Assembly (NCBI GenBank): GCA_028274465.1
Contig: CM051456.1
Span: 74,262,753-74,326,752 of the forward strand
DNA length: 64,000 nt
Origin: Plantago ovata
Taxonomy: Eukaryota > Streptophyta > Magnoliopsida > Lamiales > Plantaginaceae
Direction: 5' to 3'
Shown here: positions 45,152-56,842 of the stretch, piece by piece
Position numbering within the stretch: the stretch's first letter is position 1
Layout: each line of letters begins with the position of its first letter
The notes under the pieces: generated by a model
What the model was told of the DNA's origin: nothing
Databases searched by the model: none
What the model saw: only the letters and a program-made list of their open reading frames with translations
Position numbers and translations under genes: made by a program

Positions 45152-47493
45152 ACTGATGATGATGAAGAAGAAGAAGATGACAAACATCCCTACTGATCCC
45201 AGTGATGATGAAGGCAAAGATTCAAAGGAAAAGAAAGATGACGATGATGACAATCAAGGTCCAAGTCCTGATGATGGTGGTTAAAATTGACAGTTGCTGA
45301 AACTGAACAACAAGACAATCAGCAAGATGAACAACCACAACCCTCAGCATGAATCTCAACCTTCTCCTACTGATGCTAAAAATCAAGCACCTGTACAAGG
45401 TGCTGATACTGAAGAAGAATATGCCAGAAAACGGGCTGCCTTGAAACATGGCAAGAGACAACTTTCTGATGCCAAGGTCACTGATATAAACCTTGATGAT
45501 GAAGATGAAATGGATGAAGATTACCAACGCGCTCTACAAAACAGTCTCATGATCCATGCAAGGCATACGCAGGATCTGGATATTGGTCAATCTTCAGGAG
45601 TAAAACCAAAGGAAGTCCCCTCCCTTCCACTTACTGCTGGTGAAACTCCAGTAATTGAGTCTCAAACGTTGCCCTCAGCAACTACTCAATTAAAACTAAC
45701 TACTGGTGTTGTTGAGTCTGAAGTGTTGCCATCAGCAACCACTCAACCAAAAGGAAATGAAGCTGCTGACTTAGGTTCCAAGGTTGCTGACCTTGATGAA
45801 TCTGAGGATGACGATGATCTATCAGCAAACGAGGATGAAAACTCCAAGAGAGACCCCAAAGTGGTTGAAATTCCTCCTCATGATTATATAAATGATGTAG
45901 ACGATGATTTGAGAGGAGAATTGTTGATGAAAGATGATCAGTTGCTTCAGAACTGAAAGTTCATTCCTTGACCCCAAATCTAGTGCCGTTCCCACGAGTT
46001 GAGGAGTTTACTCCTAGAATTTTGGCACTGAAGAAAGTCCATGATGCCTGCAAAGCAGAAGATGAAGCATTGCTTGCTGAGAGCCCCCTTGATATTGGAA
46101 AAATATTGGCTACAGTGCTGAGACGTACTACTACTCTTACAATAGCTCAGAAAGACATCAGTCTTTATCACAAGATCTATGAAGAAGATGTAAGTCAAGC
46201 ACTCCTGCTAGCAAAGACCGCTCTAGTAAAGGCTCAGACTTTCATGGAAGACAAGGCCGCAACAGAGAAAAGACATGAGGAGAACATGGTGAGTATTAAA
46301 GATGGGTTGTCAAAGATGACTTCTGATCAGCAACAAATCATCATGAAATACAACAGCCTAAGTACTCTTGTTGAAAACTGCAATGAGTTCTACTCTCTGC
46401 ACATCACTCCGATGTTGCAATCCATGTCTAAGGGGGAAAAGAAAGGTACAAGAAAGAGAAACCAAACCCCTCCTACTGTTGATGAGCCACTGCCCATAGA
46501 ACCTCTTGCTGAAAAAGAGCAAAGTTCTAAAAGACAAGCAGAATCTGAGTTAAATTCAGCAAGTCCCAAAAGAGAAAAACTGCTGCTGAAACTCAAGATT
46601 TTTGCCACACTGAAAGTTATCAAGACCTGAATGAAGATGATGATGATGATGACAATCAGACAATAGCTCAAGCCATAAGAGCTAGACCAATTACAGCCTT
46701 AACTCCGTCTGGCCATTCAAAGCATTTCTCTTCTGACTCAAGATCTTCAGCAAGAGATCAAGACAATGCAAAGTCAAGAAGAAGAAGGCAAAGAAAGGAA
46801 GAAAAGAGGCTGGCCAGCATTGCTATTGGCTCCGGCATCGAGTATACAAAGACCAACAATGATGAAACCACTCAGAACGTGATCAAAAACGTTCATGGTT
46901 GCTGGATCTTAAAGCTGGAAGACTTGCTGGTGAATGAGTTCTTTCCTACAGCCATTTTGAACCAAATATTCACATGGATTGAACTCAAGGTAAAAAGGAA
47001 ACAAAGGGATGAGTCCCTTCCAAGAAATATTGCTGGGAGATGGTTGAATCTTGAAGTCTCAGTAAGAAGAACTGCAATTGGTAAGTCCATAAGACAAGAA
47101 CCAGATTTGATAAAACCAGTTGGCATTGCTTATTACTCTGACCCAGTAACCAAGAAAACAAAGAAGAGACGTGGATTGATTCCTTATGAGTACTTCTATC
47201 TCACTGCTAAGGATCAAGAAGAAGATCTTCTCTGGATAAGGAAGATTCATCCTAAAAGCATTTCAGACACACAGCTTCTCCATGCCAGCAATTGGGGCAT
47301 GCATTTGTGGGTAACTCATTACATGGAAATGAATGCTGAAAAGCATCATCATACTGCCTGCAATAATGCAAGGATTCTTCAATTACAAGTCCGTAGGCTA
47401 CTTGAGAACTACGAAAAGGACTGTGTTGAATTCACTACACTTGCTGAGAAGAGTGTAAGAGAGATTTTGAGAAAATCCTCTGGAAGAGCTTAA
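45152..47493 (+). pseudogene. Copia-B env-like gene, second part (right of gap)
   Basis: Frames 45294-45956 and 45968-46630 encode acidic, then helical coiled-coil-like segments (PNLVPFPRVEEFTPRIL; EDKAATEKRHEENM). A later frame, 46879-47493, encodes a basic domain of about 200 residues (CWILKLEDLLVNEFFPTAI; HASNWGMHLWVTHYMEM) ending at 47493. The purine tract AAGGGGGAA lies within coding sequence at 46430-46438. Frames are separated by stops; whether those are mutations or introns cannot be decided. I recognise no domain with a known activity. Confidence 0.6.
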
Positions 47494-47756
47494 CTCTCTG
47501 TAATAGTTTTGTTAAAGTTTTTATTTGCTGATTTTGTTTAGTTATCTCTGCTCTTTCTTGTAAACTTCTGAAAGATAACTATCAACAATGAAGCTTTTGA
47601 CTCTTATTGGGTTTTGATTATGCAAATTACTTATGCTTACTGTTTAATTATTTAAGCATGCTTGCATTAATCAACTGATTTATTCAACATCAGACACCTC
47701 TAAAAGGGTAACAATTAATTTAGCCATGGATTGCTAACATCAAAAAGGGGGAAATT
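47494..47756 (+). other. Copia-B 3' untranslated region and PPT
   Basis: AT-rich, with no gene. The purine tract AAAAAGGGGGAAA at 47742-47754 lies just before the 3' LTR and would prime plus-strand synthesis. Confidence 0.8.
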
Positions 47757-49333
47757 TCTTAGAAAACTTGTAATTTTGATGAGCAATTAACCATGCTAAA
47801 TTAAGGAAAGTCCAGTAACTAGTACTCTTAAGGTCCATAGGAATTTAGAATTTTGAGGACATTGTAAAAGAGGAACGTTTGTTGAAGACTTAGAATAGGT
47901 GCTAGATAGGTTGGTTTTACCGGTTATGATGTATCTTGTTTTCTCAAAAGAAATACAACCTATTGAAGCATTTGCTGATGATGTACTTTGTTTTCACAAA
48001 CAAACTATTGAAGCATTTAGAACCGCTCAGAATCTTAAAGACTTCGAAGACGGAAGACTAGAAGATTTCTGAAGACTAGCATCTACAAAGGCACATGTTG
48101 CTCAGAAAGTGGAAACTTCAGCAACAGCTTGCATAAGTGAAAATCTATACGACATAGTAGATTGTGCTTGCTGAAACTGAGACTGACCACTTGCTGATGG
48201 AACATATGTGACCTCTTGCTGAAAATACTTGTATTTTCGCTCCAATGTTACTGTTTGAATTTCATTCAAAAGAGCATTAAATGCAAAGCTTGCACGCGAA
48301 GGACATGAAGACTAGAAGACAAACAAGGACGCTGCTGAAAGTACAAAAGCAAGATAGTGACATTTTACGGAACAAAAGCCTTAGAATTCGAAATTCAAAC
48401 GGCTCCTTATTTCACTATAAATAGAGGTCATCCGGCAAAGAGTTGAAGTGTGTCAACAACGTGATCAAAATCTCACTTGTGCTTAAAAACTCACATACCC
48501 TTCAAATACTCTTTACTGCCATTGATCCGTTCCAAGACTCAAAGCTTGAAAAAGCTACTTGTGAAGAAGTAGAATTTACACGACTAAGTAATTAGTTAAG
48601 TGTTCTTTCTTTCTTTCGAACAAGAACAAGTCTTGACACCAGAAACAATCAAACTTGTTTACTGCAAAGTATTCAAAGTTTTGTTTCTTAGATTACTTGT
48701 TGTAACTGAATAAGTTATAATTAAGTTATCTCATCCCAAACCTCTCTAACTGAAAATACACCCTTTCAGGCGTGATATTCAGGGAGAACTTAATCGAGCA
48801 TAGTTTTGCTGATTAAAAGTACCAAGTTTGGTGGAGAACGAGGTTACGTTCTCTAGTTAAGTTGGAAACGAAGCAAGTGTGCTTTGGTTTCTGTTTGGAT
48901 CGCTCTAGATAGGTGTTGTAAGGAACCTCAATCTTATCTTAGTGGATTCAGTCCTATAAAGGACAAAGTGGATTAGTTGAGAGATTACGCCACTCTCAGA
49001 TACCACTATAAAAGTGTTTGTGTGATTTACTTACTGTACTTGGTTTTCAGCAAATCATATCTAACTGTACACAGTCACTCACATCACTTGCTGAAACCTT
49101 CATTTACTGAAAAAGCACTTATTGTATCAAAGACTTCCGCTCTCTGATTTTAAGTATCAGCAAATCTAGTTACTGTGAAGTAACTTGCGCTTGCTGAGAA
49201 AGTTAAGTATCAACAAACTCATTACTGTAAAGTAATAAGCACTTGCTGAGAAAGTTTTTAAACGACGAAAGTTTGAAAAGACTATTCACCCCCCCCCCCT
49301 CTAGTCTTTTCTTGTTGTTTAAAGGGACCAACA
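47757..49333 (+). repeat. Copia-B 3' LTR
   Basis: 1577 bases ending GGGACCAACA. The first bases read TCTTAGAAAAC where other copies have TGTTAGGAAAC, so the terminal TG is mutated. TATAAATA box at 48416-48423; tandem units at 49152-49204 and 49205-49256; C run near 49289-49299. Confidence 0.92.
49152..49256 (+). repeat. Two 52-53-base tandem units in Copia LTR
   Basis: Each unit contains an ATTACTG..AAGTAAT-type small palindrome and ends CTTGCTGAGAAAGTT. The same pair is found at 50472-50575, 62931-63035 and, inverted, 30883-30987. Confidence 0.85.
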
Positions 49334-50649
49334 CTATTGAAGACCTAGAACCGCTCAGAAAGTTGAAGATTCGAAGACTGAAGACTTAGAAGAATTCTGA
49401 GAAAGGTATCTACAAAGGCACATGTTGCTTCAGAAAGTGAGAATTTCAGCAACAGCTTGCATAAGTGAAAATCTATATGACAGAGTAGATTGTGCTTGCT
49501 GAAACTGAGACTGACCACTTGCTGACAACATATGTGACCTCCTTGTTGAAGAGTACTTGCATTTTGGCTCCAACGTTTATATTTGAATTTGATTCAAAAG
49601 AACATTAAATGCAAAGTAGGCACACGAAGAACATGAAGACAAGAAGACAAATGAAGAACGCTGCTGAAAGTACAAAAGCAAGATAGTGACATCTTAAGGT
49701 ACAAAGCCTTAGAATTTGAAATTCAAACGGCTCCCTTGAGACACTATAAATAGAGGTCATCATGCAAGAGTAGAAGGTGTGTCAACAACGTGATCAAACT
49801 CTCACTTGTGCTTTAAACACTCAAATCCTTCTCTACTCTTTACTGCCTATTGATCCGTTCCAAGACTTAAGCTTGAAACAAAAGCTACTTGTGAAGAAGT
49901 AGAACATTGAAGCTAAGAAATTAGTTAAGTGTTCTTTATTTTGAACAAGAACAAGTCTTGACACCAGAAACAACAAACTTGCTTACTGCAAAGTATTACA
50001 AGTTGTGTTTCTTTAGATTACTTGTTGTAGCTGTAAAGTTATATTCAAGTCATCTCATCCCAAACCTCTCTAACTGATAAACACCCTTTACAGACGTGAG
50101 ATTCAGGGGGGATTAATCAAGCATAGTGTTGCTTATTATAGTTCCAAGTTTGGTGGAGAACAAGGTTACAGTTCTCTAGTTTAGGTTGGAAACAAGGCAA
50201 GTGTGCTTTGGTTTCTGAGAATCGTTAGTGATAGGATTTGTAAGGAACCTCATATCTTATCATAGTGGATTTAGTCCTAGAAAGGACAAAGTGGATTAGT
50301 TGAGATATTACGCCACTCTCGGATACCACTATAAAAGTGTTTGTGTGATTTATTTTACTGCACTTAGTTTTCAACAAGTTACTATTATCGTACACTGTCA
50401 CTCTACTCACTTGCTGAAACTACTTCTCTAATAAAAGCACTTATTGTAAAAGACTTCCTCACTCTGTTTTTAAGTATCAACAAACTCATTACTGAAAAGT
50501 AATAAGCACTTGCTGAGAAAGTTAAGTACCAGCAAACTCATTACTGAAAAGTAATAAGCACTTGCTGAGAAAGTTTTAAACGACGAAAAGTTTGAAAAGA
50601 CTATTCACGCCCCCCTCTAGTATTTTATTATTGTTTAAAGGGACCAACA
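49334..50649 (+). repeat. Copia-C LTR, remaining part
   Basis: Starts with the duplicated CTATT and continues the LTR begun at 37660, ending GGGACCAACA. TATAAATA box at 49745-49752; tandem units at 50472-50523 and 50524-50575. With 37660-37861 it totals about 1.5 kb. Confidence 0.9.
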
Positions 50650-50651
50650 AG

Positions 50652-50663
50652 TGGTATCAGAGC
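50652..50663 (+). other. Copia-C primer-binding site (tRNA-iMet)
   Basis: TGGTATCAGAGC, 2 bases after the LTR, a perfect match to the initiator tRNA-Met complement. Confidence 0.95.
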
Positions 50664-50761
50664 TGGAGGTTCTTTAACCTTCAGCACTGAACCTAGATCC
50701 CCTTAGGTGCTTTCCGTAAATCACTTTCACTTGATCAGTTTGGTAGTTATTTGCTGACAGA

Positions 50762-52196
50762 ATGTCTTTAGGAGACGCTCCTTTGCTGAAGCTGGAAAAC
50801 TATGAAAAATGGCGAAACAACATGATTTTACATCTTGAGGCCATTAGTGATGAGATGGTTACTCTCATAAACAATGGACCAATCAAGATCACTGAACTTG
50901 AGAGAAGTTTTCCTCACAAAACCACAGATCTTGCTGGAAAGGAAACTATCTTAGGAGAACCGATCGACATTGCCGTTCCAAAACCAAGAGAGGAATGGAC
51001 TTCAGATGAAGCCAAAAGATTCTGTCTTGATGGCCAAGCAAGAAACATCATTATTCGATCTACTCCAGATACTATACATGCAAACTGTGGGGTGCCAAAA
51101 CTGCTAAGGAAGCTTGGAAAATGGTTCAAGATCTTTGTGTTGGATCTGACAAAACCAAGGAAAACAAACTCGAAGTGCTAAATTTGAAGTTTCAAAACTT
51201 CAAAAAAGGTGCCAATGAGTTACTGGAAGACTTGGATTTCAGATTCACAACTCTAGTGAGTGAAATGGCTGCCTTAGGTGTTGGAAACCTCTATTCAGAT
51301 TCTGAAAAGGTGAAAACCATTATTAGAAGTCTGAATCAAGAATGGATCCACACTCAGAATTTCTACTATAATCCAGGAATGCCAAATATCACTCCAACCG
51401 AGTTGTTCTCTCATCTTGCTACTGTCAACTATGAGACAAAGCAAAGAGAAAGTGTGTTTGCTGAAAAATCGCAAAACATTGCTCTTGTTGCCAAGCCGTC
51501 TTCTTCTGAAAAGAAGAATGATAAAGAGCCTGCTCATGAAAACGCTCTTGCAGTTAGAAACATGAAGAAATTCATCAGTAAGGAACTTGAAAGGCGAAAA
51601 GCAAAAGAGAAGCTGAAAAAGCATCTTGGTAACAGCTACCATAAGTACAATAATGAAGCTACCTCGCTGAACAAGCAAGCTCGGTAAGAAAACTCCTCTG
51701 AAGAACCAGCAGTTGGCAATGATCTTTGCTTTTATTGCAAAAAGCCTGGACACTTCAGAGAAAATTGCCCCTTACTGAAAGGGAAATCTGCTGAAAAGAA
51801 GAAGAAGTTCAAGAAGGCTTTAATTGCTGAAGAAAAGAAAAAGCTTCAAGCAAAAATCGATGCTCTTTGCATTGAAACAAGCTCTGAAGATAGTGAGGTA
51901 GAAAGTTCAGACACTGAAGAAGAGGAAGCCACTCTGGACGTAGAGATAGGCAAAGAAGTATGTGGAATAGCAATGGAAGCTTATCCAGATGTGTCAAACT
52001 ACGAGTTCTGCCACATAGCTGATCAGGTAAATTTTCCTACCTCTGACTCTGATTCAGAAAGTGAAGATGACATTGACTTTGATAGAATTCAAGGAGAAAT
52101 CGAGAGATTTGAGAAAACTCTGAGCAAACAGCAAGAGAAACTACAGAATGCTGAACTTCTAACTAAGCAAACTACAGAAAAGTACGTCTTGCTGAG
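50762..52196 (+). pseudogene. gag: Copia-C gag, first part
   Basis: Starts MSLGDAPLLKLENYEKW. A one-base loss near 51077 moves the frame from 50762-51181 to 51121-51687, and TAA occurs near 51685. Past that stop an intact zinc knuckle CX2CX4HX4C (CFYCKKPGHFRENC) lies at 51727-51768. It is followed by a Lys-rich segment, an acidic stretch and the start of the coiled coil, where G4 enters. The last five bases, CTGAG, are the target duplication. Confidence 0.88.
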
Positions 52197-53387
52197 TGAT
52201 GAACGTGTATTTTACACTTTCATTCGAGTCTTTTTTCACCAATTTACCTATCCTCTATGTTAATTTAGCTATATTATAGTGCATTTTATTAGAATAGTGT
52301 CACGTTTCCCTTTAGTTTGCATTTTACAGGTTTTAGGTGAAAAACGTGGTTTTCCGGGCAATTATATTGAAGAGAATGAAGAACCGGTGCTCCGAGGATA
52401 TTTTTGGAGTATCTAGAAGATTCTGGATAGGATTTGAAGTCTAGAGGTCGAGTCTGAAGGCTAAAAGGTCACTAGAAGGCAAAAACCGAGTCCGAAAAGG
52501 AAAACAAATCCAAAAACGCGTCGAAAACGCGTCCTTGGCCGACTGGAATCGCCCAGGACGTGGGGCGGTTCGCCCCACACCAGGCGATTCACCCGGTGTG
52601 TGGGGCGACTCGCCCCACACGTTCCGAACTCCTATATATAGTTGCTCAGTTTTCTCCGTTTTTTCATACTTTCTCAAACCTTTTTTCATACCTTTCTCAT
52701 TAGTTTTAGGTAGGAATTCTCCAGAGCCTGTTCTGGAAATTCTTAGCATAGGAGATACTTTTTCTTATCTATTTGGAGGTTGTGAGATCGCGATTCTTCG
52801 GAGATTGACAACCTTCGGTAACATTGTATCTCAGATTTTTTCTATTTATATTTATTTATCTTTCAAAATGTTTTCATTCAATCTTGCTATGATTTCTGTT
52901 GATTGCATGACATCTATGAGTAGCTAAATCTATCGTTGGTGATAGTATGTGATTTCTTAGCGAAGGGTTAGTAATTATGCTGATGGCGGTAAAGCGAATC
53001 AAACTTTGAGTTATTGCTTTATTTTTTTGATCTATCTAAGCCCTCTATCTTCGTAGTGTTGAATAAAACGGAACACATTGGACAATTCATGATCAAAGAT
53101 CTCTATGCAAAACGATCGGGTACTTCATGCAGGATTATTAACCCACTATGCTTTGAATGATCATACTATCACTAACTTCCATTATCTTGATAAGAAAAAC
53201 CTGTGCTAAGTCGTTTGTTGATTTTATATTTTAAAATTTGATTAGATAAAGCTAGTTATAGTCCTTAGAGATGGACACTCGAGGTTATTTTACTGCTACA
53301 CTACGGTTTTCGTTGTAGTTGTGAATTGCGTTTGGGTACAAACAAATTTATTTGATTAATTTGAATCTGACAAATTCCGGTTCATCA
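52197..53387 (+). repeat. G4 5' LTR
   Basis: 1191 bases, TGATGAACGTG to GTTCATCA. GC palindromes at 52549-52620; TATATATA at 52633-52640. Confidence 0.93.
52549..52620 (+). promoter_or_regulatory. GC palindrome cluster upstream of G4 TATA box
   Basis: Includes GGGGCGGTTCGCCCC and GGGGCGACTCGCCCC, separated by degenerate units, ending 13 bases before TATATATA. The 3' LTR has the same cluster at 59911-59992 with one unit better preserved. Confidence 0.5.
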
Positions 53388-53390
53388 AAT

Positions 53391-53408
53391 TGGTGCCGCT
53401 GCCGGGGA
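53391..53408 (+). other. G4 primer-binding site (tRNA-Asp, two mismatches)
   Basis: TGGTGCCGCTGCCGGGGA, against TGGCGCCGTTGCCGGGGA in G1 and G2. Both changes are C/T transitions. Confidence 0.9.
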
Positions 53409-53530
53409 CTATACTCCTTTTTTCTGTTTAGCTTATTTATATTTTCAGCATTCAATTCCTAGTTTTAGTAGTTTTTATTTTTTCTATTTGATCTCTCTGA
53501 TACTCCTTACTTAGCTTGTTACTGTAGTGT

Positions 53531-55717
53531 ATGCGAAGTACACGATCTAGGGGAACACCGCTTGCTAATCCAATCACTGAAATCGACAGAGTCTACCACC
53601 ATAGAAGGCGACTACTTCGACGACGTGAACTAGAGGAAATAGAGGATACCGATTTCTCTGAATCTCTACATAGTCTTTTTAAGGAAATCGTCTTAATGGC
53701 AGAAGCTAGACCACTGAAAGCATGGGTTCAACCCTCCAAGGATCGTATGAGGGGACCGGCGATTGTTCTTTCGTCTGCAACTCGAGATCTGGAAATAAAA
53801 AACCACGCGTTCCAACAACTTCTGAGGTTCTATGGCTTAGCAAGGGAAGATGTGATGGGGTACTTGCACGATATCGATGATTTCGTCAACCAACTCCCGC
53901 GACCCGGAGCTGAAATAACAACGGATGAGTTGAGAATGAAGGTTTTTGCTATGGGGCTTGGCGACATAGCCAAGTCATGGTTGAGTTCTCTACCGGCGGG
54001 CTCGCTGGACACTTGGGAAAAGGTTTTTTCAGCATTTATGGAGAAATACTTCCCTCACACCTTGACTACCGCGCTTAAGGCGAAAATCACTGGGTTCAAA
54101 CAAGACTATGATGAAACCATCTACACCGCGTTTGAGAGGTTCCAAGACCTCACGAACAAGTGCCCTCAAGGATCCTCCTAGAAATGCGTGCTTGTTTTCG
54201 TTGGAGACCATGGTTTTGAGCTTTCGGATCTTGTCCAACACTTCTACAATGGACTGACCTTCGAGAACCAACAAGTGGTGGATTTCCAATGCCGTGGCAA
54301 TATTTGGGAGGAAACCACGGAAGCCGTCTGGGCGGTTTTCGAAAGGCTTGCTAAGGGTTCACAATTCAAGGATCCAAGAGCAATGGTTAGGAGACGTGGA
54401 CCTGAAGCTCCACCTACTCAGGAAGTCCCTATGTATGGGGGGAATGGGGATCGATTCGAGTGCTTTACCAATGAGTTGAAACAAGTCCTCAAGAACTCCG
54501 CAGGGACAGCTATATCAAACGAAGTTTGCCGAATATGCAAGAACTATGGGCATGGAGCTCATATGTGTAGATCGGAGTTTGCATATGGTGATGGCAATTG
54601 GGTTCAAGGAGGCGAAGAGTAAGCCTTTGCTACGGAATTTGGTACTCAAGAAGCTAGCTACGGACAAGACGGTAGGAATCCTCGAGGTGGATTTTGGAGA
54701 AGAGGGTTCCGGAACAATTAAGGATATGCACCGACTAGCCAAACTTATGGCCCTAACCAAGACCGTAGTAGGCTTAACTATGGTAATGATCACTGCGAAA
54801 ATCCCGCTCCCAAGGAGCAACCGAAGTCGAATACAGCTCTACTCATGGAGAACTTGCAAAAGATGGTTGATCACACCCAAAGTTTTCTTAAACGTTATGA
54901 AGAAGATTCTGAGAAGACTAGGGCGAGGCTTGATCGTTTGGAAGAGAGCACTAGGCTTGCCCATCAAAAGATGCAAGAGTTGATTGACCGTGGAGCGAGT
55001 AGGGAGCAAGGGAAGTTGCCTAGCAACACTGAGAAGTCGATGTCTATTACCTTGGTGGGTGATCTTCCTGTTGAAATCACCATCACGAAGGTTGCTAAGT
55101 GTGAGCGTTGCAAGGATGAAGAACCCCCACTAGCCAAGGAAGAAGAGAAGGACCTTGGTTCTGATGAGAGTGAAGAGGAGCAAGAGGATCCCGAGCCAAT
55201 CCCTCAAAGTTTCGATGTTAAGGTCGGGATTGGTGAACTTGAAGATGTTCGTGCTACACTAGATACGGGATCTTACTCTAATGTGCTCCCAATGAATGTG
55301 TTTGAGAAGAGTAGCCTTGGAAAACTATCTGAGCATAAGGCTATTGTGCAATTGGCTGATGGATCCTTTGTGAGACCCGAAGGCGTTGTGAAAAACGTAT
55401 TGGTTAAGATTGGTGAAGCTTCCTTATACACCAACTTTGTAGTTATGCCGGTGTAAAAACCTGGGATGGGGGATGTTATTCTCTTGGGGCAAACGTTCTT
55501 GACTAAGCTACGCTCAGTGATAGACATCTACCGAAGAACTTGCACCATTGAAGTGGATGGAAAGCAACATGTGTTGCGAGCCATATCTGATCCAAATATT
55601 CACTTCGATGCTTCTCACACCATTAACTACTTTGGTCTTGCTGTCTATGTTCATTCTTATTCACAGGTTCGTGGCATGAGGAGGAGATCCATGAAGGGGA
55701 AGTCTAGTACCCTCTAG
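53531..55717 (+). pseudogene. gag: G4 gag-protease, with stop codons
   Basis: Close to the intact 721-aa G1 protein. An insertion of about 40 bases at about 54162-54207 brings a TAG just after the FERFQDLTNK block. TAA occurs at 54620 and 54718, and a TAA stop follows VMPV at about 55456. The gag domain, the zinc knuckle CRICKNYGHGAHMC (about 54526-54567), the charged helix and the protease with DTGSYSN (about 55261) are all recognisable. The start ATG (MRSTRSRG) lies about 120 bases after the PBS. Being pseudogenic, it would have relied on proteins from other copies. Confidence 0.88.
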
Positions 55718-56842
55718 AAGAAGAGCTAGAGCAAGAAGAAGTCGAGTCAAAGACTATAAACAATGGCGCTATCCGGGAGGCAACCCGGAGTTTTTATCGC
55801 TTTTTTACCGCTTTATTGCATGCATTCATACAGTGAACAATTTGCTTTTCTTATGTGAATTTGTTCTTCTCTGTGTTGTTTGTGCTTATGTTTATGTTTA
55901 AGTGAACTTTTTCGAGTGTTTTTAGTAAGGAGAATGTTTTCGAGGATTAAAAAACTGAGTTTTCGAAAAAATTTCATCTCCCCACCTCTGGAGGTGGGGG
56001 GCGAATCGCCCCACATGGCCAGAGAGCTTCGTGCTCTCTGGACGTGGGGGGCGATTCGCCCCACATGTGGAGCGATTCGCCCCACACGGGGCGAATCGCC
56101 CCACACGCGGGGCGAATCACCCCGTGGTTCATGAAGGTAGAAAAACGGGGATTCACCCCTTTTTCCTCATTTCTCCATCTACTTCACTCTCTTACTCCCA
56201 AAATTCCCAAAAAATCAAAATTTCTTCAATCTTTCATAAAACCTTCATTCTTCCATCAAATTTGGTGTTCTTTAGCTTCAATCGAAGTCCATTACGTGCT
56301 CTTTCTTTTCATCTGAACAAATTTCTTCCTAGTTCATTCATTAGTCGGATCTGAGGTAATCTCATATGAACCCTAATTTTTCAAATTTGGGGTTTTTTTG
56401 ATTTATGCTTCAATTAAGCTTATATGATGTATGGGTTGATGATTTGTGTGATTAGAAACGTTATTCACTATCAATTATGCTTGGTTTGTTGGATTGAGAA
56501 TTTTGCCTACTAAATGTCTATATCTTAAGGTGCAATGTTTCTTTTCCTTTCATTCCATGTTTAAAGTTGTGTTTGTTGATGTGATAATGATGGGAATGAT
56601 GGTAGAATGCATGATTGATGAAGTTGAGGATTTATGATGCTAGATTTTTTGCTACTATGGTATGAATTGAGCCTTATGATTTAAGGCTATTTGTTGTCTA
56701 GCAAGAGCATAATGTGATATGTTCATGTAGGTTTTGAGGAGTTCGATTGTTGTAGATATCACTCGTGTGTTCACTCTTGCATTTGCATATGCATAAATCT
56801 GTTTTGTGTCATACAAGATACTAATTGCTGTTTGTAGGAACC
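55718..56842 (+). other. G4 gag-ORFx spacer: motif, GC palindromes, possible leader intron
   Basis: GCGCTATCCGGGAGGCAACC lies at about 55765-55784. A dense palindrome cluster at 55984-56126 has at least five GGGGCGAATCGCCCC-like units. A C/T-rich leader-like stretch (56150-56340) follows, then a possible intron from GAG/GTAATCTC (56356) to TTTGTAG/G (56837), 5 bases before the ORFx ATG. AACCCTAA occurs just inside the intron. G1 has the same layout. Confidence 0.6.

Larger units (their letters stand above)
37862..49333 (+). mobile_element. Copia-B: SIRE-like element with large internal deletion
   Basis: Flanked by the target duplication CTATT (37857-37861; 49334-49338). The 5' LTR is fused directly to the middle of RT near 38938, so the LTR end, PBS, gag, protease and integrase are missing. 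RT-RNase H, the pol-env spacer, the env-like gene, PPT (about 47742-47754) and a full 3' LTR follow. A 100-N gap at 45052 is flanked by repeated sequence. It cannot be mobile by itself. Confidence 0.88.

Noticed and set aside
52441-52927. ORFs on both strands, repeated at 59868-60297
   Set aside because: They lie within the two G4 LTRs, and the shared sequence is the LTR itself.
55984-56126. Short repeats with spacers resembling a CRISPR array
   Set aside because: Units are palindromes of unequal spacing inside a plant retrotransposon; there are no uniform repeats or cas genes.
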